This document shows, piece after piece, positions 1 through 8,620 of a DNA stretch of 64,000 nt. Under the pieces are notes generated by a model, which saw only the letters and a program-made list of their open reading frames with translations, was not told where the DNA came from and searched no databases. The stretch's first letter is position 1. The number at the start of each line of letters is the position of its first letter. Source of the stretch: RPQJ01 sp963732415 (GTDB taxonomy: Bacteria > Pseudomonadota > Gammaproteobacteria > Steroidobacterales > Steroidobacteraceae); the NCBI GenBank assembly GCA_963732415.1, contig CAVSZK010000019.1:1-64000 (forward strand), written 5' to 3'. Position numbers and translations under genes: made by a program.

Positions 1-378
1 TTCGACGACCTGCGTGCGCGGCCGAAGGACATCTACGATGACGTGGTTTCCTGGCTGGGGTTGCCGCCATTCGAGGCAGTGGATTTTTCAGTCCGGAATG
101 CGGCGAAGCGTACGCGCAGCGCGGCGGTCTCCCGATTTGCTCGCAGGACGCCGGGCGCCCTGCTGGAGTTGAACAAGCGACTCAAGCAGCTGGCCGGAGT
201 GGATTCGTGGGGCCTGATGGATCGAGTGACGCGCTTGAACGTTGAGAACGTGCCGCGCAAACCGCTCGATCGAGAGACTCTCGTCGCGCTGCGCGACCAG
301 TTCGGGCCCGATGTGACACTATTGTCCAAGCTCGTCGGCCGCGACCTGTCGGGTTGGCTGCGCGACAGCGATAAATAG
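1..378 (+). CDS. Sulfotransferase, C-terminal part (cut by window edge)
   Basis: The reading frame is open from base 1 to a TAG at 376-378, giving 125 residues without a start. The visible part begins FDDLRARPKDIYDD followed by VVSWLGLPPF. An acidic/aromatic-DL patch followed by a helix ending in LGLP is the usual C-terminal layout of PAPS-dependent sulfotransferases. The 5'-phosphosulfate loop would lie outside the window, so the family call rests on this patch and on the neighbourhood, which holds four more sulfotransferases. It would transfer sulfate from PAPS to a sugar hydroxyl of the polysaccharide. The next gene starts 13 bases downstream on the same strand, so this looks like the end of an upstream part of the same operon. 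Confidence 0.6.
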   Translation, partial: FDDLRARPKDIYDDVVSWLGLPPFEAVDFSVRNAAKRTRSAAVSRFARRTPGALLELNKRLKQLAGVDSWGLMDRVTRLNVENVPRKPLDRETLVALRDQFGPDVTLLSKLVGRDLSGWLRDSDK

Positions 379-391
379 CACCGGGTTCGAC

Positions 392-1459
392 ATGCTGGAG
401 ACGGCGCGGACATTAGCCAGGCGGCAGTTGGCCAGGGTACTGGCCAGGACTGCCAACGTGGCGTGGCCGCGGCTGCCGGGTCCGGCACTGTTGGTACTTA
501 CCTACCACCGGGTGCTGCCGGACGGTCACCTCGATCGCGCGCACGAGCAACCAGGGATGTATGTCCGACCGGCAACGATGGACATGCACCTGCGAACGCT
601 GCGCGAGCGCTTCGAACTTGTGCACCTCGACGACTGGCTCGAGTCGCGCGCCGCCGGCAGGACCCTGCCGCGGCTCGCCTGCGCGATCACCTTCGACGAC
701 GGCTGGCGCGACAACTACCAGCATGCCTTTCCGGTGCTTATGGAAAATTCGGTGCCTGGCACCATTTTCCTGGTCTCCGGCCTGGTCGGCGGCGCGTATT
801 CTTTCTGGCCGAACCGGCTGGCGCGGCAACTGGCCAGGACCGATAAGCCACTGGCGACGGCTGACTGGCCGGCGCCGCTGCGCGACGTCCTGGCGGCTTC
901 ACGCGTGCTCCGGGAGCCGCGGGCACCGCAACCGGGCCCGGAGGGCATCGATCGGGCGATCGTGGCCTGTAAGGCCTTTACGGACGCCGAAATGAACGAG
1001 TACCTCGACCGGCTGCCGCCGCTGGACGGTGCCGCCACCCGGGACCTGCTCGATGCCGACGAGGTCCGGACGATGGCCGATTCCGGCCTGGTGCGCTTCG
1101 GCTCACACACCCGGCGCCACACGCGCCTGCACGCGGGGCTCTCGCCGGCAGCGCTGGTGGACGAAATCGAAGGCTCGGCGCAGGACATCGAGCGCCTGGT
1201 CGGCCGGCGCCCGGCGCTCTTCTGCTACCCGAACGGGGATTACACGCCCGAGGCTGTGAGCGAGGTTCGCAAGCACTACCAGGGTGCGGCTTCGACCAGC
1301 CATGGCTGGAACGACGCCGGCCTGGACACGATGTACATTCGGCGCGTGGGCATGCATGAAGATGTTTCGGGCACGCGCGCCGAGTTTCTCGCGCGCATCG
1401 AGCGGGCAAGGTGGCGGCGTGCGGCGGTCGGCGCGGGCGGAGGTACCGTCGTCCCATGA
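392..1459 (+). CDS. NodB-type polysaccharide deacetylase
   Basis: A 355-residue protein of the carbohydrate esterase 4 (NodB homology) type. The TYHRVLP motif is near residue 37, and the metal/catalytic block ITFDDGW lies at about 99-105, where the two Asp supply the catalytic base and a metal ligand. A second block, FGSHTRRHTRL, supplies the His pair, and FCYPNGDYT is the later barrel motif. It is predicted to remove N- or O-acetyl groups from the EPS. There is no clear signal peptide, so it probably acts in the cytoplasm or is loosely membrane-associated. The stop overlaps the next start as ATGA at 1456-1459, indicating translational coupling to the asparagine-synthase homologue. An exact copy of the 13-base core of the downstream intergenic repeat lies in frame at 751-763. 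Confidence 0.85.
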   Translation: MLETARTLARRQLARVLARTANVAWPRLPGPALLVLTYHRVLPDGHLDRAHEQPGMYVRPATMDMHLRTLRERFELVHLDDWLESRAAGRTLPRLACAITFDDGWRDNYQHAFPVLMENSVPGTIFLVSGLVGGAYSFWPNRLARQLARTDKPLATADWPAPLRDVLAASRVLREPRAPQPGPEGIDRAIVACKAFTDAEMNEYLDRLPPLDGAATRDLLDADEVRTMADSGLVRFGSHTRRHTRLHAGLSPAALVDEIEGSAQDIERLVGRRPALFCYPNGDYTPEAVSEVRKHYQGAASTSHGWNDAGLDTMYIRRVGMHEDVSGTRAEFLARIERARWRRAAVGAGGGTVVP

Positions 1460-3252
1460 GCCTGCTCGTGGCGTCGCCGGGCCACGACGCAGCCGCATTT
1501 GCACGCGGCCGTGCAGTAATCAACGGATCCAGTCCAGACGGACTCATCGATGTAGAAGGTCTGCCGGCTGGCTGGCGCTGCTCGGTCGCGTCCACCTCAT
1601 CTGACGCCAGCGTAGACGCCGACCTGGTCGTGATCGTGTCCGGCACCCCGCGTCTCGCGGAATCTCGCGGTGGTGCCGCGGCAACCCGGCCCGTCTCGGC
1701 GTGCGAAATTGCAGGAGCATGGCGAAATGCGGGTCGATCCTCGCTCGCGGCCTTGAGCGCCGACTTCGCGCTGGTAGTTATCGAGCCGCCAAACAGGAGG
1801 ATACACGGATACGTTGACCCGTTTGGTCTGGCTTCGCTTTTTTGTGCCTGTAAGGACAATTGCGTCGTGGTTGGCACCGAGTCGCTGGCCGTGGCGGCCG
1901 CACTTGGCGAAGTAGTAGTCGATCCTGCCGCGTTGCAGGACGTATTCAATCTGCGCTTCCTGTCAGGCCGCGGCGCGCTCTGGCGGGGTGTTAGGCAGGT
2001 CTTGCCGGGAACGTTGCTGACGCTCGACGGGCGTAGCGAGACAGCCGAGTCAGAGATTCTCAGGATCCGCTTCAGGCCAGGCCGTGAAATTCCTGCGGTG
2101 CCTTCTGCGGCGGCTAGTGTTCGCCGGATGCTGGAAGCGGCATTTGCAAGGCGCCGCGACGAAGGAATGGACCACGTGGCCATTCCGCTCAGTGGGGGAG
2201 TGGATTCGTCGATCCTGGCGGCGCTCGCGGCAAGGACGTTCCCGAACGCAACAGCATTCACGGCGAGCATGGACGGCTTCGAGAACCCCGAATCCGACCG
2301 GGCGCGCGAGGTGGCCGCAATGCTTGGATTGCGGTATCGCTCCGTACGCGTGACCGACGCTGACGTATCGCGCCTATACGCACCCGTGATGGCGCGACTG
2401 CAGGAGCCCGCGCGTCACTTCAATAACATCGCGATCGCCCGACTGATGGATTCGATGAGCGAGGACTGTGCCTGGGTCGTGTCTGGCGACACGGCCGACC
2501 TGCTGTTTGGCGGCGGCGACCTGAACACAGTGCGTCACTACTACAGGAAGCGACGCGCCCTCGACTTGCTGCCGCGTTCATTGCAGCAGGCAACAGCCGA
2601 GACGCTGCGCCGGCTGCCGGGGCGCCGGTCCGCTTCGCTGGCGCGAATTGCCGATTCAACTTTCGACGAGCTGATCCAGTCGTTCGACGCGATACCGCGC
2701 AGTCTCCAGGCATCGGCTTGCTTGCCTGGCCTTGGCATCGACCGGCGACCCTCCGCGGATCTGGTCGCTGCGCATTACGAGCAGGGCCATGCACCATACG
2801 AGGCATTTCAGACCTGGCACCTTCGCACATTCCTGACATCGATCTATCGTCGCAATGAGCGCTTGTCCAGGGCAGAAGGTCTGCGCTATTGGTATCCGAT
2901 GAAGGAACCGGACATCGTTGAATACGCGACGCGAATGCCGTCGGCGTTGAAGTTCGATGCGAGACGAAGTCTTTCAAAACCGATCCTTCGGCTGCTGTGT
3001 GACCAGCTGGTAGGTCCGGGCGTCAGCGGATGGAGCAAGCTTGGCTTTCCTTCGCCGGAGCGCGAGTGGATGACGGGCCCATTGGCTGCGAGGCTTCAGG
3101 CGTGCAAGGCCGAAGGCGCGTTGATCGGCTCGCTGATTGAACGCAGCGACGTCCGAAAGATCGATATTCAGCGGGATCACCAGGCGCTGTGGACGCTGAT
3201 GGGGCTTGAAACCGTGCTGCAGCAGGCGCGAGCCGCGACTCGCGGCGACTGA
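1456..3252 (+). CDS. Asparagine synthase-like amide ligase lacking the GATase Cys
   Basis: A 598-residue protein starting at the ATG of an ATGA overlap with the deacetylase gene. The C-terminal half is an asparagine-synthase PP-loop domain: IPLSGGVDSS near residues 242-251 binds the ATP pyrophosphate, and SGDTADLLFGGGD matches the second AsnB motif. The N-terminal half resembles a class II glutamine amidotransferase fold (FALVVIEP, YVDPFGL), but the protein begins MSLLVASPG rather than MCG. The catalytic Cys2 is absent, so glutamine hydrolysis is unlikely. It may use free ammonia or another amine. In this EPS context it probably forms an amide on a uronic acid or other carboxylated sugar, which is an inference. 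A second homologue lies at 28023-29798. Confidence 0.8.
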   Translation: MSLLVASPGHDAAAFARGRAVINGSSPDGLIDVEGLPAGWRCSVASTSSDASVDADLVVIVSGTPRLAESRGGAAATRPVSACEIAGAWRNAGRSSLAALSADFALVVIEPPNRRIHGYVDPFGLASLFCACKDNCVVVGTESLAVAAALGEVVVDPAALQDVFNLRFLSGRGALWRGVRQVLPGTLLTLDGRSETAESEILRIRFRPGREIPAVPSAAASVRRMLEAAFARRRDEGMDHVAIPLSGGVDSSILAALAARTFPNATAFTASMDGFENPESDRAREVAAMLGLRYRSVRVTDADVSRLYAPVMARLQEPARHFNNIAIARLMDSMSEDCAWVVSGDTADLLFGGGDLNTVRHYYRKRRALDLLPRSLQQATAETLRRLPGRRSASLARIADSTFDELIQSFDAIPRSLQASACLPGLGIDRRPSADLVAAHYEQGHAPYEAFQTWHLRTFLTSIYRRNERLSRAEGLRYWYPMKEPDIVEYATRMPSALKFDARRSLSKPILRLLCDQLVGPGVSGWSKLGFPSPEREWMTGPLAARLQACKAEGALIGSLIERSDVRKIDIQRDHQALWTLMGLETVLQQARAATRGD

Positions 3253-3293
3253 GGAGGTTCGCCCGCGGGCGTTGCCGGCCCGAGCAGGCGGAA

Positions 3294-4412
3294 TTACTTT
3301 TGCGTCCTAGGGGCTCGCAGGCGTCCGATAAGGCCCCCCAGAAGTTTCTGGTCCAGGCGTCGTAGTCGCAAGCGTCGTGCGTATCGCTTGGCTACGCCTG
3401 CGCAGGCGGCGGCAACGTCCGGGCGGCCTCGTGCCAACGCGAGATCACGATTGTGTATCCACAGCCGCGGCTTGTGCTCGTCCCAGAGCTTGACGGCCTG
3501 GAGCAATCGCAGGTCCAGCGGCCCCGGCAGCGCACTCGAGGTGGCGCCGAGCACCTCCAGCGCGACCAGCGTGCGCAGGCATTTTTCGCAATGACCGCAG
3601 TTGTATTCCGCATGACGATTACAGACGCGAAGTCCGGACAGGTCGATGCCCGAAGCGACGATTGCGACGACTTTCTGGACGCGCGGGAAGGCGCCGTCGT
3701 GAAAGATTCGGGTCGATTCATTTGACAGCAATGCGTCGGTGATCGGACTGCTGCCCCAAGGGAACACGTCGCTGTAAGCGTTGGATGCCGGTACGATCAA
3801 CTCCCGAAACCCGGCCGCGAGCGCGGTGCTGATCAGGATTGCGCCGTGATTGTCATGTGCGCTTCTCTCGAGTGCCTGTTTGACATTGGTTTCGACGAGC
3901 AGCACGGTTTTTCCGTGCGCAGCCGCCAGCCGGTTGACCGCCTCGACGGTGCGCTCCCATCGCTTCGCCTCTGCGAAGGGGATATCGAGTCCGCGCACCA
4001 GTATCAGGTGGGTCACGCGGTCCGAATTGCGGGCGAAGCTGAAGTAACTGTCGATGCCGCCGCTGAAAAAACAACCGACACCCCGTCCGGTGCTGGGTTC
4101 ACCAGTATCGACGGCGTGCACATGCACCGGTGAAAGATCCTGGAACCACTGGGAGTAGTATTCCTGGTACGACCTCAATCCGCGTATCAGTACCTGGCAG
4201 ACCGGAAGGCCGGCTTCCACCTCGACGGCGGAATTGCGTTCCATGGCCGCGACGATTCCGGCTACGAGAAATGGGTCGCCCGAAGGCTTGAGAGGCGCGG
4301 GCAACTTGTTGTAGCGGAAAAAGACTTCCTGGCCATCGACGTTGGCGGCCAGTTCCCCGGCCAGCCCATCGCTATTGCACCGGACGAGGCTGATTGGAAA
4401 GGCCTTTTTCAT
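3294..4412 (-). CDS. PP-loop ATPase with Cys cluster, unknown EPS role
   Basis: A 372-residue protein with a PP-loop FFSGGIDS at about residues 115-122 and a Cys cluster NCGHCEKC at about 271-278, with another Cys near 264. This pairing resembles QueC-type adenine-nucleotide alpha hydrolases, where the cysteines hold Zn. The rest of the chain is not QueC-like, so a queuosine role is unlikely. The superfamily adenylates a substrate carboxyl, amide or sulfur group. It is the last gene of a minus-strand operon, 15 bases after the ATP-grasp gene, and runs convergent with the asparagine-synthase homologue. Substrate unknown; a modification of an EPS precursor is my inference. Confidence 0.6.
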   Translation of the reverse strand: MKKAFPISLVRCNSDGLAGELAANVDGQEVFFRYNKLPAPLKPSGDPFLVAGIVAAMERNSAVEVEAGLPVCQVLIRGLRSYQEYYSQWFQDLSPVHVHAVDTGEPSTGRGVGCFFSGGIDSYFSFARNSDRVTHLILVRGLDIPFAEAKRWERTVEAVNRLAAAHGKTVLLVETNVKQALERSAHDNHGAILISTALAAGFRELIVPASNAYSDVFPWGSSPITDALLSNESTRIFHDGAFPRVQKVVAIVASGIDLSGLRVCNRHAEYNCGHCEKCLRTLVALEVLGATSSALPGPLDLRLLQAVKLWDEHKPRLWIHNRDLALARGRPDVAAACAGVAKRYARRLRLRRLDQKLLGGLIGRLRAPRTQK

Positions 4413-4427
4413 TGCGAAGTTGCGTCG

Positions 4428-5609
4428 CTACCGACCGAGATTTCGCCGCAGGACCCCGCCCGCGATGCGAAAGGCGCTACGGGTATTGCGCGTGAGAGCC
4501 ACGAGCCCCGGCCGCAGGTCGTTGGCGAGGAAGTAGGCGGCGACCCTTGGCGATCGAAGGTGCTCTCGATAGTCCTGGACAACAGCGCCGAGCTTTTCGC
4601 CGTCGGCAAGACGCGAGTAGAAGTCGGCGAAGAGGTCCAGGAATACGACACCGTCTCGCTGGCCGGGCAGGGTCGAATCCAGCGGGTCACTACTCGCAAC
4701 GCGGTAGGCGGCCAGCACATTGTTGACGCCGCAACACGTGTCGAACCAGTTGCACATGCCGATGCGCGGGTTGATCTCGATGTAGAGGTATTCGCCGGTC
4801 CCGGGATGCTGTTTGAACTCGAACATGGCGGGGCCGACATAGCCGAGCTCGCGGCCGATCGACTCCACGCGTGCGATGACCGCATCGTTGCGTCGGCTCA
4901 CCGCCGACGACGTGACCCCGAAATGTGCGGGCGAGGTTCGCAGCCGCTGGAAGCTGAAGGCCGACACGAGACGGTGGCTGCGGTCGAAGGTGACATTGCA
5001 GACCCAGAGTTGAGAGTCATCCCCCGGGACAATTTCCTGGGCAATGAAACGGTCGGCCCGGCCCTGCATGCGCGCATAGGCGAGTTCGAGTTCGCCGGGA
5101 TTGAGCGCGGTGAGGTTTTTCGCGCCGATGATCCGCGAATCTTCGAACAGCACTGGCTTCAGGATAACGGGCAGCGATAGCTGCAGCAGCAGTTCGCTGG
5201 CCGTGCCGGGCAGGTGCAGGACGCTGCGGGGCACGCTCGCGCCGATAGCCTGGATTCGCTCGGCTTCGCGTCGCTTGTCCACCAGCAGCTCGCCGACCGA
5301 TTTCGGTGGCGCGACCACACGCACGTCCTCTGGCAGTCCGGGTCGCAGGCGCGAGAGCAGGCTGACGCCGACATCGGACGTCGGAATCACCACGCCGTTA
5401 CGTGCGTGCTCGAGCAGGAACGCATTCCACGAAGCGTCGGAGCTATCGGGTGGCGCCTGCAGTCGGCGGCTGACATAGCGCGAGGTCCAGGCCGAATCCC
5501 TTCTGTTTGCAAATACGCCGGTGACCGGCACGCCCGCACTGCCCAGGCTTCGTACTGCGCCCAGGCCGTTCAGGCCGTTGCATAGCACGACAGCGGTGCG
5601 GCCAGTCAC
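4428..5609 (-). CDS. ATP-grasp ligase
   Basis: About 393 residues from a GTG start at 5609 that overlaps the upstream deacetylase stop as GTGA and is preceded by GAGAAGG at a good distance. A longer frame to 5663 exists but would overlap the neighbour. The N-terminal part is a Rossmann-like pre-ATP-grasp domain (VVLCNGLNGLGAVRSL). The ATP-grasp core shows VILKPVLFEDSR for the Lys/loop and YIEINPRIGM for the metal-binding EINPR block. It is related to the carbamoyl-phosphate-synthase-like predicted ATP-grasp enzymes. Such enzymes join a carboxylate to an amine via an acyl phosphate. Here it probably attaches an amino acid or similar group to a sugar acid or precursor; substrate not determinable. 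Confidence 0.75.
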   Translation of the reverse strand: MTGRTAVVLCNGLNGLGAVRSLGSAGVPVTGVFANRRDSAWTSRYVSRRLQAPPDSSDASWNAFLLEHARNGVVIPTSDVGVSLLSRLRPGLPEDVRVVAPPKSVGELLVDKRREAERIQAIGASVPRSVLHLPGTASELLLQLSLPVILKPVLFEDSRIIGAKNLTALNPGELELAYARMQGRADRFIAQEIVPGDDSQLWVCNVTFDRSHRLVSAFSFQRLRTSPAHFGVTSSAVSRRNDAVIARVESIGRELGYVGPAMFEFKQHPGTGEYLYIEINPRIGMCNWFDTCCGVNNVLAAYRVASSDPLDSTLPGQRDGVVFLDLFADFYSRLADGEKLGAVVQDYREHLRSPRVAAYFLANDLRPGLVALTRNTRSAFRIAGGVLRRNLGR

Positions 5610-6664
5610 GTTGCTGCCTTCTCGAACGGCTGGCGTACCACCTGCTTGGCCCGCTCGATCCATGAGGCGTACTGCAACACGTGGCGGCGGGTGGTCGGCA
5701 GCGAGAATCGTCGCAGCTTGAAGAGTGCATCGACGTCGGCTTCGTCGGCAATCGATGCGTAGTCGTCGCAGGTGGCGAAGCAGGCCGAAAGCCCGGACTC
5801 GCGAGCCAGGCCGCAGTCACGCGCGGTGAAGTCGTCGGATCGACCGGTTGGCCAGGCGAAGATATCGAGCGGACGATTCAGTTCCTCTTGCAGGCGACGC
5901 CGCGAGGCCAGGAGCTCGCGGCGTGCGGTGGCCTCGTCAAGGCGCGAGAAGATACGGTGCGTGACCGAGTGTGGTCCGAAATCGACGCCCGACTGCTCGA
6001 GGTCGCGGACCTTGTTCCAGGTTAGCGGCGCGTGTACCGATGGCGGGTCTCGCGGGACCACGACGTCGAGGTCCCGGAAGATACCTGCGAGCAGGGTCTC
6101 GAGGTCGCCTTGTCGCAGTTGCTTCAGGCGGTTCTGCAAGGCGGGAATGGCCTGTTGCCTATGTTCGTCTGTCGCCAGCGAGTGATGCCATGCACCGTCT
6201 GGCAGCTGCACGCGCGCCTCGTTACGGGGGCAGCGCTGCAGTGCCAACGCAACACGATCGTCCCACGGCCAGGCCAGGCCGTCCATGAAGCCTGTGACCA
6301 GGAACACCGTGACCGGCACACCCTGCTCGACGAGAACAGTGGCCAGCCGGGCCTGGTCTGCAAAGCCGTCGTCAATCGTGAAGGCCACTGCGTCGGCCGG
6401 GAATTCGCGATGCTGCCGGGCATGGGCGACCAGCTCGCGCAGGCTCACGAAGCGCGCCCCTGAACGTCGCAGGTGGGCGATCGCAGTGCGCAGTTCGTCC
6501 TGCGAGTGGCCGAGAATGCCGAGATCCTCGCGCCGTTCCCGATGCAGCATGAATACCGTCGCCCGTCCGCGCATCAGTGGGCGGGCGAGGGCGCGAGCAG
6601 TCTTGCCGCTCAAGGCATCGATGACTGGGTCGAGGGCTGTCAAGCCGCGCGGGCTCCGGGGCAA
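5606..6664 (-). CDS. NodB-type polysaccharide deacetylase (second copy)
   Basis: A 352-residue carbohydrate esterase 4 homologue. The metal site block reads AFTIDDGFAD at about residues 94-103. The two metal-binding His are in FGPHSVTHRIFS, and FAWPTGR provides the later barrel motif. It shares architecture but little close sequence with the first deacetylase at 392-1459, so it probably has a different sugar specificity. It sits in the minus-strand operon between a sulfotransferase (95 bases upstream) and the ATP-grasp gene, whose GTG start overlaps this stop codon. No signal peptide is apparent. Confidence 0.85.
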   Translation of the reverse strand: MPRSPRGLTALDPVIDALSGKTARALARPLMRGRATVFMLHRERREDLGILGHSQDELRTAIAHLRRSGARFVSLRELVAHARQHREFPADAVAFTIDDGFADQARLATVLVEQGVPVTVFLVTGFMDGLAWPWDDRVALALQRCPRNEARVQLPDGAWHHSLATDEHRQQAIPALQNRLKQLRQGDLETLLAGIFRDLDVVVPRDPPSVHAPLTWNKVRDLEQSGVDFGPHSVTHRIFSRLDEATARRELLASRRRLQEELNRPLDIFAWPTGRSDDFTARDCGLARESGLSACFATCDDYASIADEADVDALFKLRRFSLPTTRRHVLQYASWIERAKQVVRQPFEKAAT

Positions 6665-6758
6665 AGTGGTGCGTCAGGATACTATGCCCTCCCGTCCTTG
6701 CCTCCATCCGCTGTCGCCAATGTGTTCGCAGCGGACCGGGCCGCTTGGCCGACCGGCG

Positions 6759-7460
6759 TCAGGCGTCGAACGTGTACCCGAATTGCGCGATGTCGTCTGC
6801 GTACATGCGGGCGACCAGTTCGGCGCCGGGATCGTCGTAGTACTCGACATAAGGTCGATGCCGGCGTGCGTTCACCCTCGGCATCGAGAGCCGGTCGGCG
6901 TTCGGCAAGCCTATTTCCTTCAGGACTTCCGGCAGCTCGGTCGCGGCGTGCTCGAGACGCACGATCCGCCTGACTAGCAGGTTGCCAGTGTCGTCGGCGG
7001 CATAGGCGCGGAGGCTATACGTTCCGTAGCGTTGCCAACGCTGGTTCGGCGGTCCGCCGCCGCCGATGCCGTCCGGCTGGACGGTCCTGAGCCACTCGCG
7101 AAAGCCGGCGACCGACGGGTGCGAAGGGCCGGACTTCAACAATCCGGCAAGATGCTTAGACCAGCGCTGGAGGCGCCCGCCCCGGACCTCGTGGATCATC
7201 TGGTACAGCGATACCAGACGTGCCCAGGGATTTCGGACGAAGGTGAAGCTGCAGTAGTCATCGTAGGGCCAGCCGCGCTCGGTGAATAGATCTCGCACCT
7301 CGCGAGGGCTGATATGCGAGTAGAACGGGTTTTCAGCGGTCATCTCCCACATCGGCACGCCGCAGATGTCGCTGTATGGGTCGAGCAGTGCGCGCACGCT
7401 CTCCGACCCGGTTTTGGGGTTGGAGAAGAACACGAAGCGGTGGCGGTGGGAGATTCTCAT
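6759..7460 (-). CDS. Sulfotransferase family 2 protein
   Basis: A 233-residue protein starting at the ATG of an ATGA overlap with the upstream glycosyltransferase. A much longer open frame reaches 8615, but that extension is the shadow of the glycosyltransferase gene. FVFFSNPKTGSESVR near the N terminus is the 5'-phosphosulfate-binding loop of the Sulfotransfer_2 family, and FTFVRNPWARLVSLY is the 3'-phosphate-binding block with its Arg and the following Ser. It should transfer sulfate from PAPS to a sugar residue. Tight coupling to a glycosyltransferase suggests that sulfation follows a particular sugar addition. Confidence 0.85.
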   Translation of the reverse strand: MRISHRHRFVFFSNPKTGSESVRALLDPYSDICGVPMWEMTAENPFYSHISPREVRDLFTERGWPYDDYCSFTFVRNPWARLVSLYQMIHEVRGGRLQRWSKHLAGLLKSGPSHPSVAGFREWLRTVQPDGIGGGGPPNQRWQRYGTYSLRAYAADDTGNLLVRRIVRLEHAATELPEVLKEIGLPNADRLSMPRVNARRHRPYVEYYDDPGAELVARMYADDIAQFGYTFDA

Positions 7461-8620
7461 GCCAGTCTCTTGCGGATGACGACATCTTCGATGAGCCTGG
7501 CATATGAATCCAGCATCGCATCCGTGCCGTAGTGCGCGCTTACGCGTGCCCGACCTAACTCCGCGAGTCGGTGGGCCTCGGCGGGCAATCGCGTTACTTT
7601 GACGATTGCCTCCGCAAGCGCCGAGGGGTCGTTCGGTGGCACCAGGAGCCCGCAGCGCCCGCCGTCCAAGATCTGTTCCGGACCGCCGCTGCGCGTGGCA
7701 ATGACCGGCAGGCCGGCGGCCATGGCTTCGCAACATGCGATCGAGAAGCCTTCGGTGCTGGAGCTTAGGAGAAATGCATCGAGTGCCTTGAGAACGGCTG
7801 GCACGTCCGGACGCAGCCCGAGAAAATGCACCTGCCGGTCGAGCCCGAGCGAATTGCGCAGCTGAAGCAGTTCGTCGTGCAGGGGTACTGCGTTGTCGCC
7901 GGCGATGACGAAGTGCAGGCGTGGCTCCTGGTCGATGGCAATTCGTGCCGCACGCAGCAAGACATCGTAGGCCTTGGGACGACGGAGATTGCCCACTGAG
8001 CCGACCAGCAAAGTATCGCTCGGTAGGTCGAGATCGGAGCGCAGGGGGGCAGGTTCTGCTCCAGCTATACCAGCGACGTCCACGCCGTTCGGTATCACGA
8101 CGCACTGCTTCGGGGCGAGGGCCAGCCGAGGCGCGAGCGCGTCGCGCAGCTGATCCGAGACGAACACAACGCTCGACGCGCCTCGGCGGATAAGAGCCGC
8201 CTTGGCACCTCGAAATCGCTCGGACGGGCCGAGATCGCTCTGGCCATGGAGGACCGCCACTACCAGAGTGCCTGTCCACAGTCCGGCCACCGAGCCATAC
8301 ACGGCAGGGCCCAGCAGGTGGGTCAGGATGACGTCCGGTCGCTCGGCGCGGACCAGGCGCAGTATGCCGGTGAGGTATTGCCGGTTCAGAGAGCCCTTGG
8401 CCGGCAGGAAGCGAGGTGCCAGACCGCCCGAGCGGAGCCGGCTGGCGAGCCAAGCGTCGCGACTCACGACGGCGATACTCTCGCAACCACGGGACGCCAG
8501 GCCGGTGGCCACCTGGGCAAAGACCGTCTCGGCGCCGCCGGGGCCGCCGGTGTCGATCAAGTGAAGGATTCTGCGGCCTGGCGGGTTCAAGGGGCCCGCC
8601 CCAGCACGCCGGCAACCCAC
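7457..8620 (-). CDS. GT4-type glycosyltransferase
   Basis: Up to 387 residues. The N-terminal domain shows ILHLIDTGGPGGAE, the usual glycine-rich opening of GT4 enzymes. VIPNGVD precedes the nucleotide-sugar domain, and SSSTEGFSIACCEAMAAG carries the E-x7-E type retaining-enzyme motif. The frame opens at a GTG (8620) that overlaps the upstream ATP-grasp gene by 34 bases. A TTG at 8590 would overlap that stop by 4 bases (TTGA) and gives an N terminus closer to the family's usual one. It is a cytoplasmic, membrane-peripheral enzyme adding one sugar to the lipid-linked EPS repeat unit. Donor and acceptor cannot be read from sequence. Confidence 0.85.
   Translation of the reverse strand: MGCRRAGAGPLNPPGRRILHLIDTGGPGGAETVFAQVATGLASRGCESIAVVSRDAWLASRLRSGGLAPRFLPAKGSLNRQYLTGILRLVRAERPDVILTHLLGPAVYGSVAGLWTGTLVVAVLHGQSDLGPSERFRGAKAALIRRGASSVVFVSDQLRDALAPRLALAPKQCVVIPNGVDVAGIAGAEPAPLRSDLDLPSDTLLVGSVGNLRRPKAYDVLLRAARIAIDQEPRLHFVIAGDNAVPLHDELLQLRNSLGLDRQVHFLGLRPDVPAVLKALDAFLLSSSTEGFSIACCEAMAAGLPVIATRSGGPEQILDGGRCGLLVPPNDPSALAEAIVKVTRLPAEAHRLAELGRARVSAHYGTDAMLDSYARLIEDVVIRKRLA

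Noticed and set aside
978..2270. A 430-codon minus-strand frame
   Set aside because: Antisense to the deacetylase and asparagine-synthase genes, Arg/Ser/Pro-rich, no family features.
3253..3293. A small GC hairpin (CGCCCGCGGGCG) between the convergent synthase and PP-loop genes as a terminator
   Set aside because: No T-tract on either strand and the stem has almost no loop; not supportable as an intrinsic terminator.
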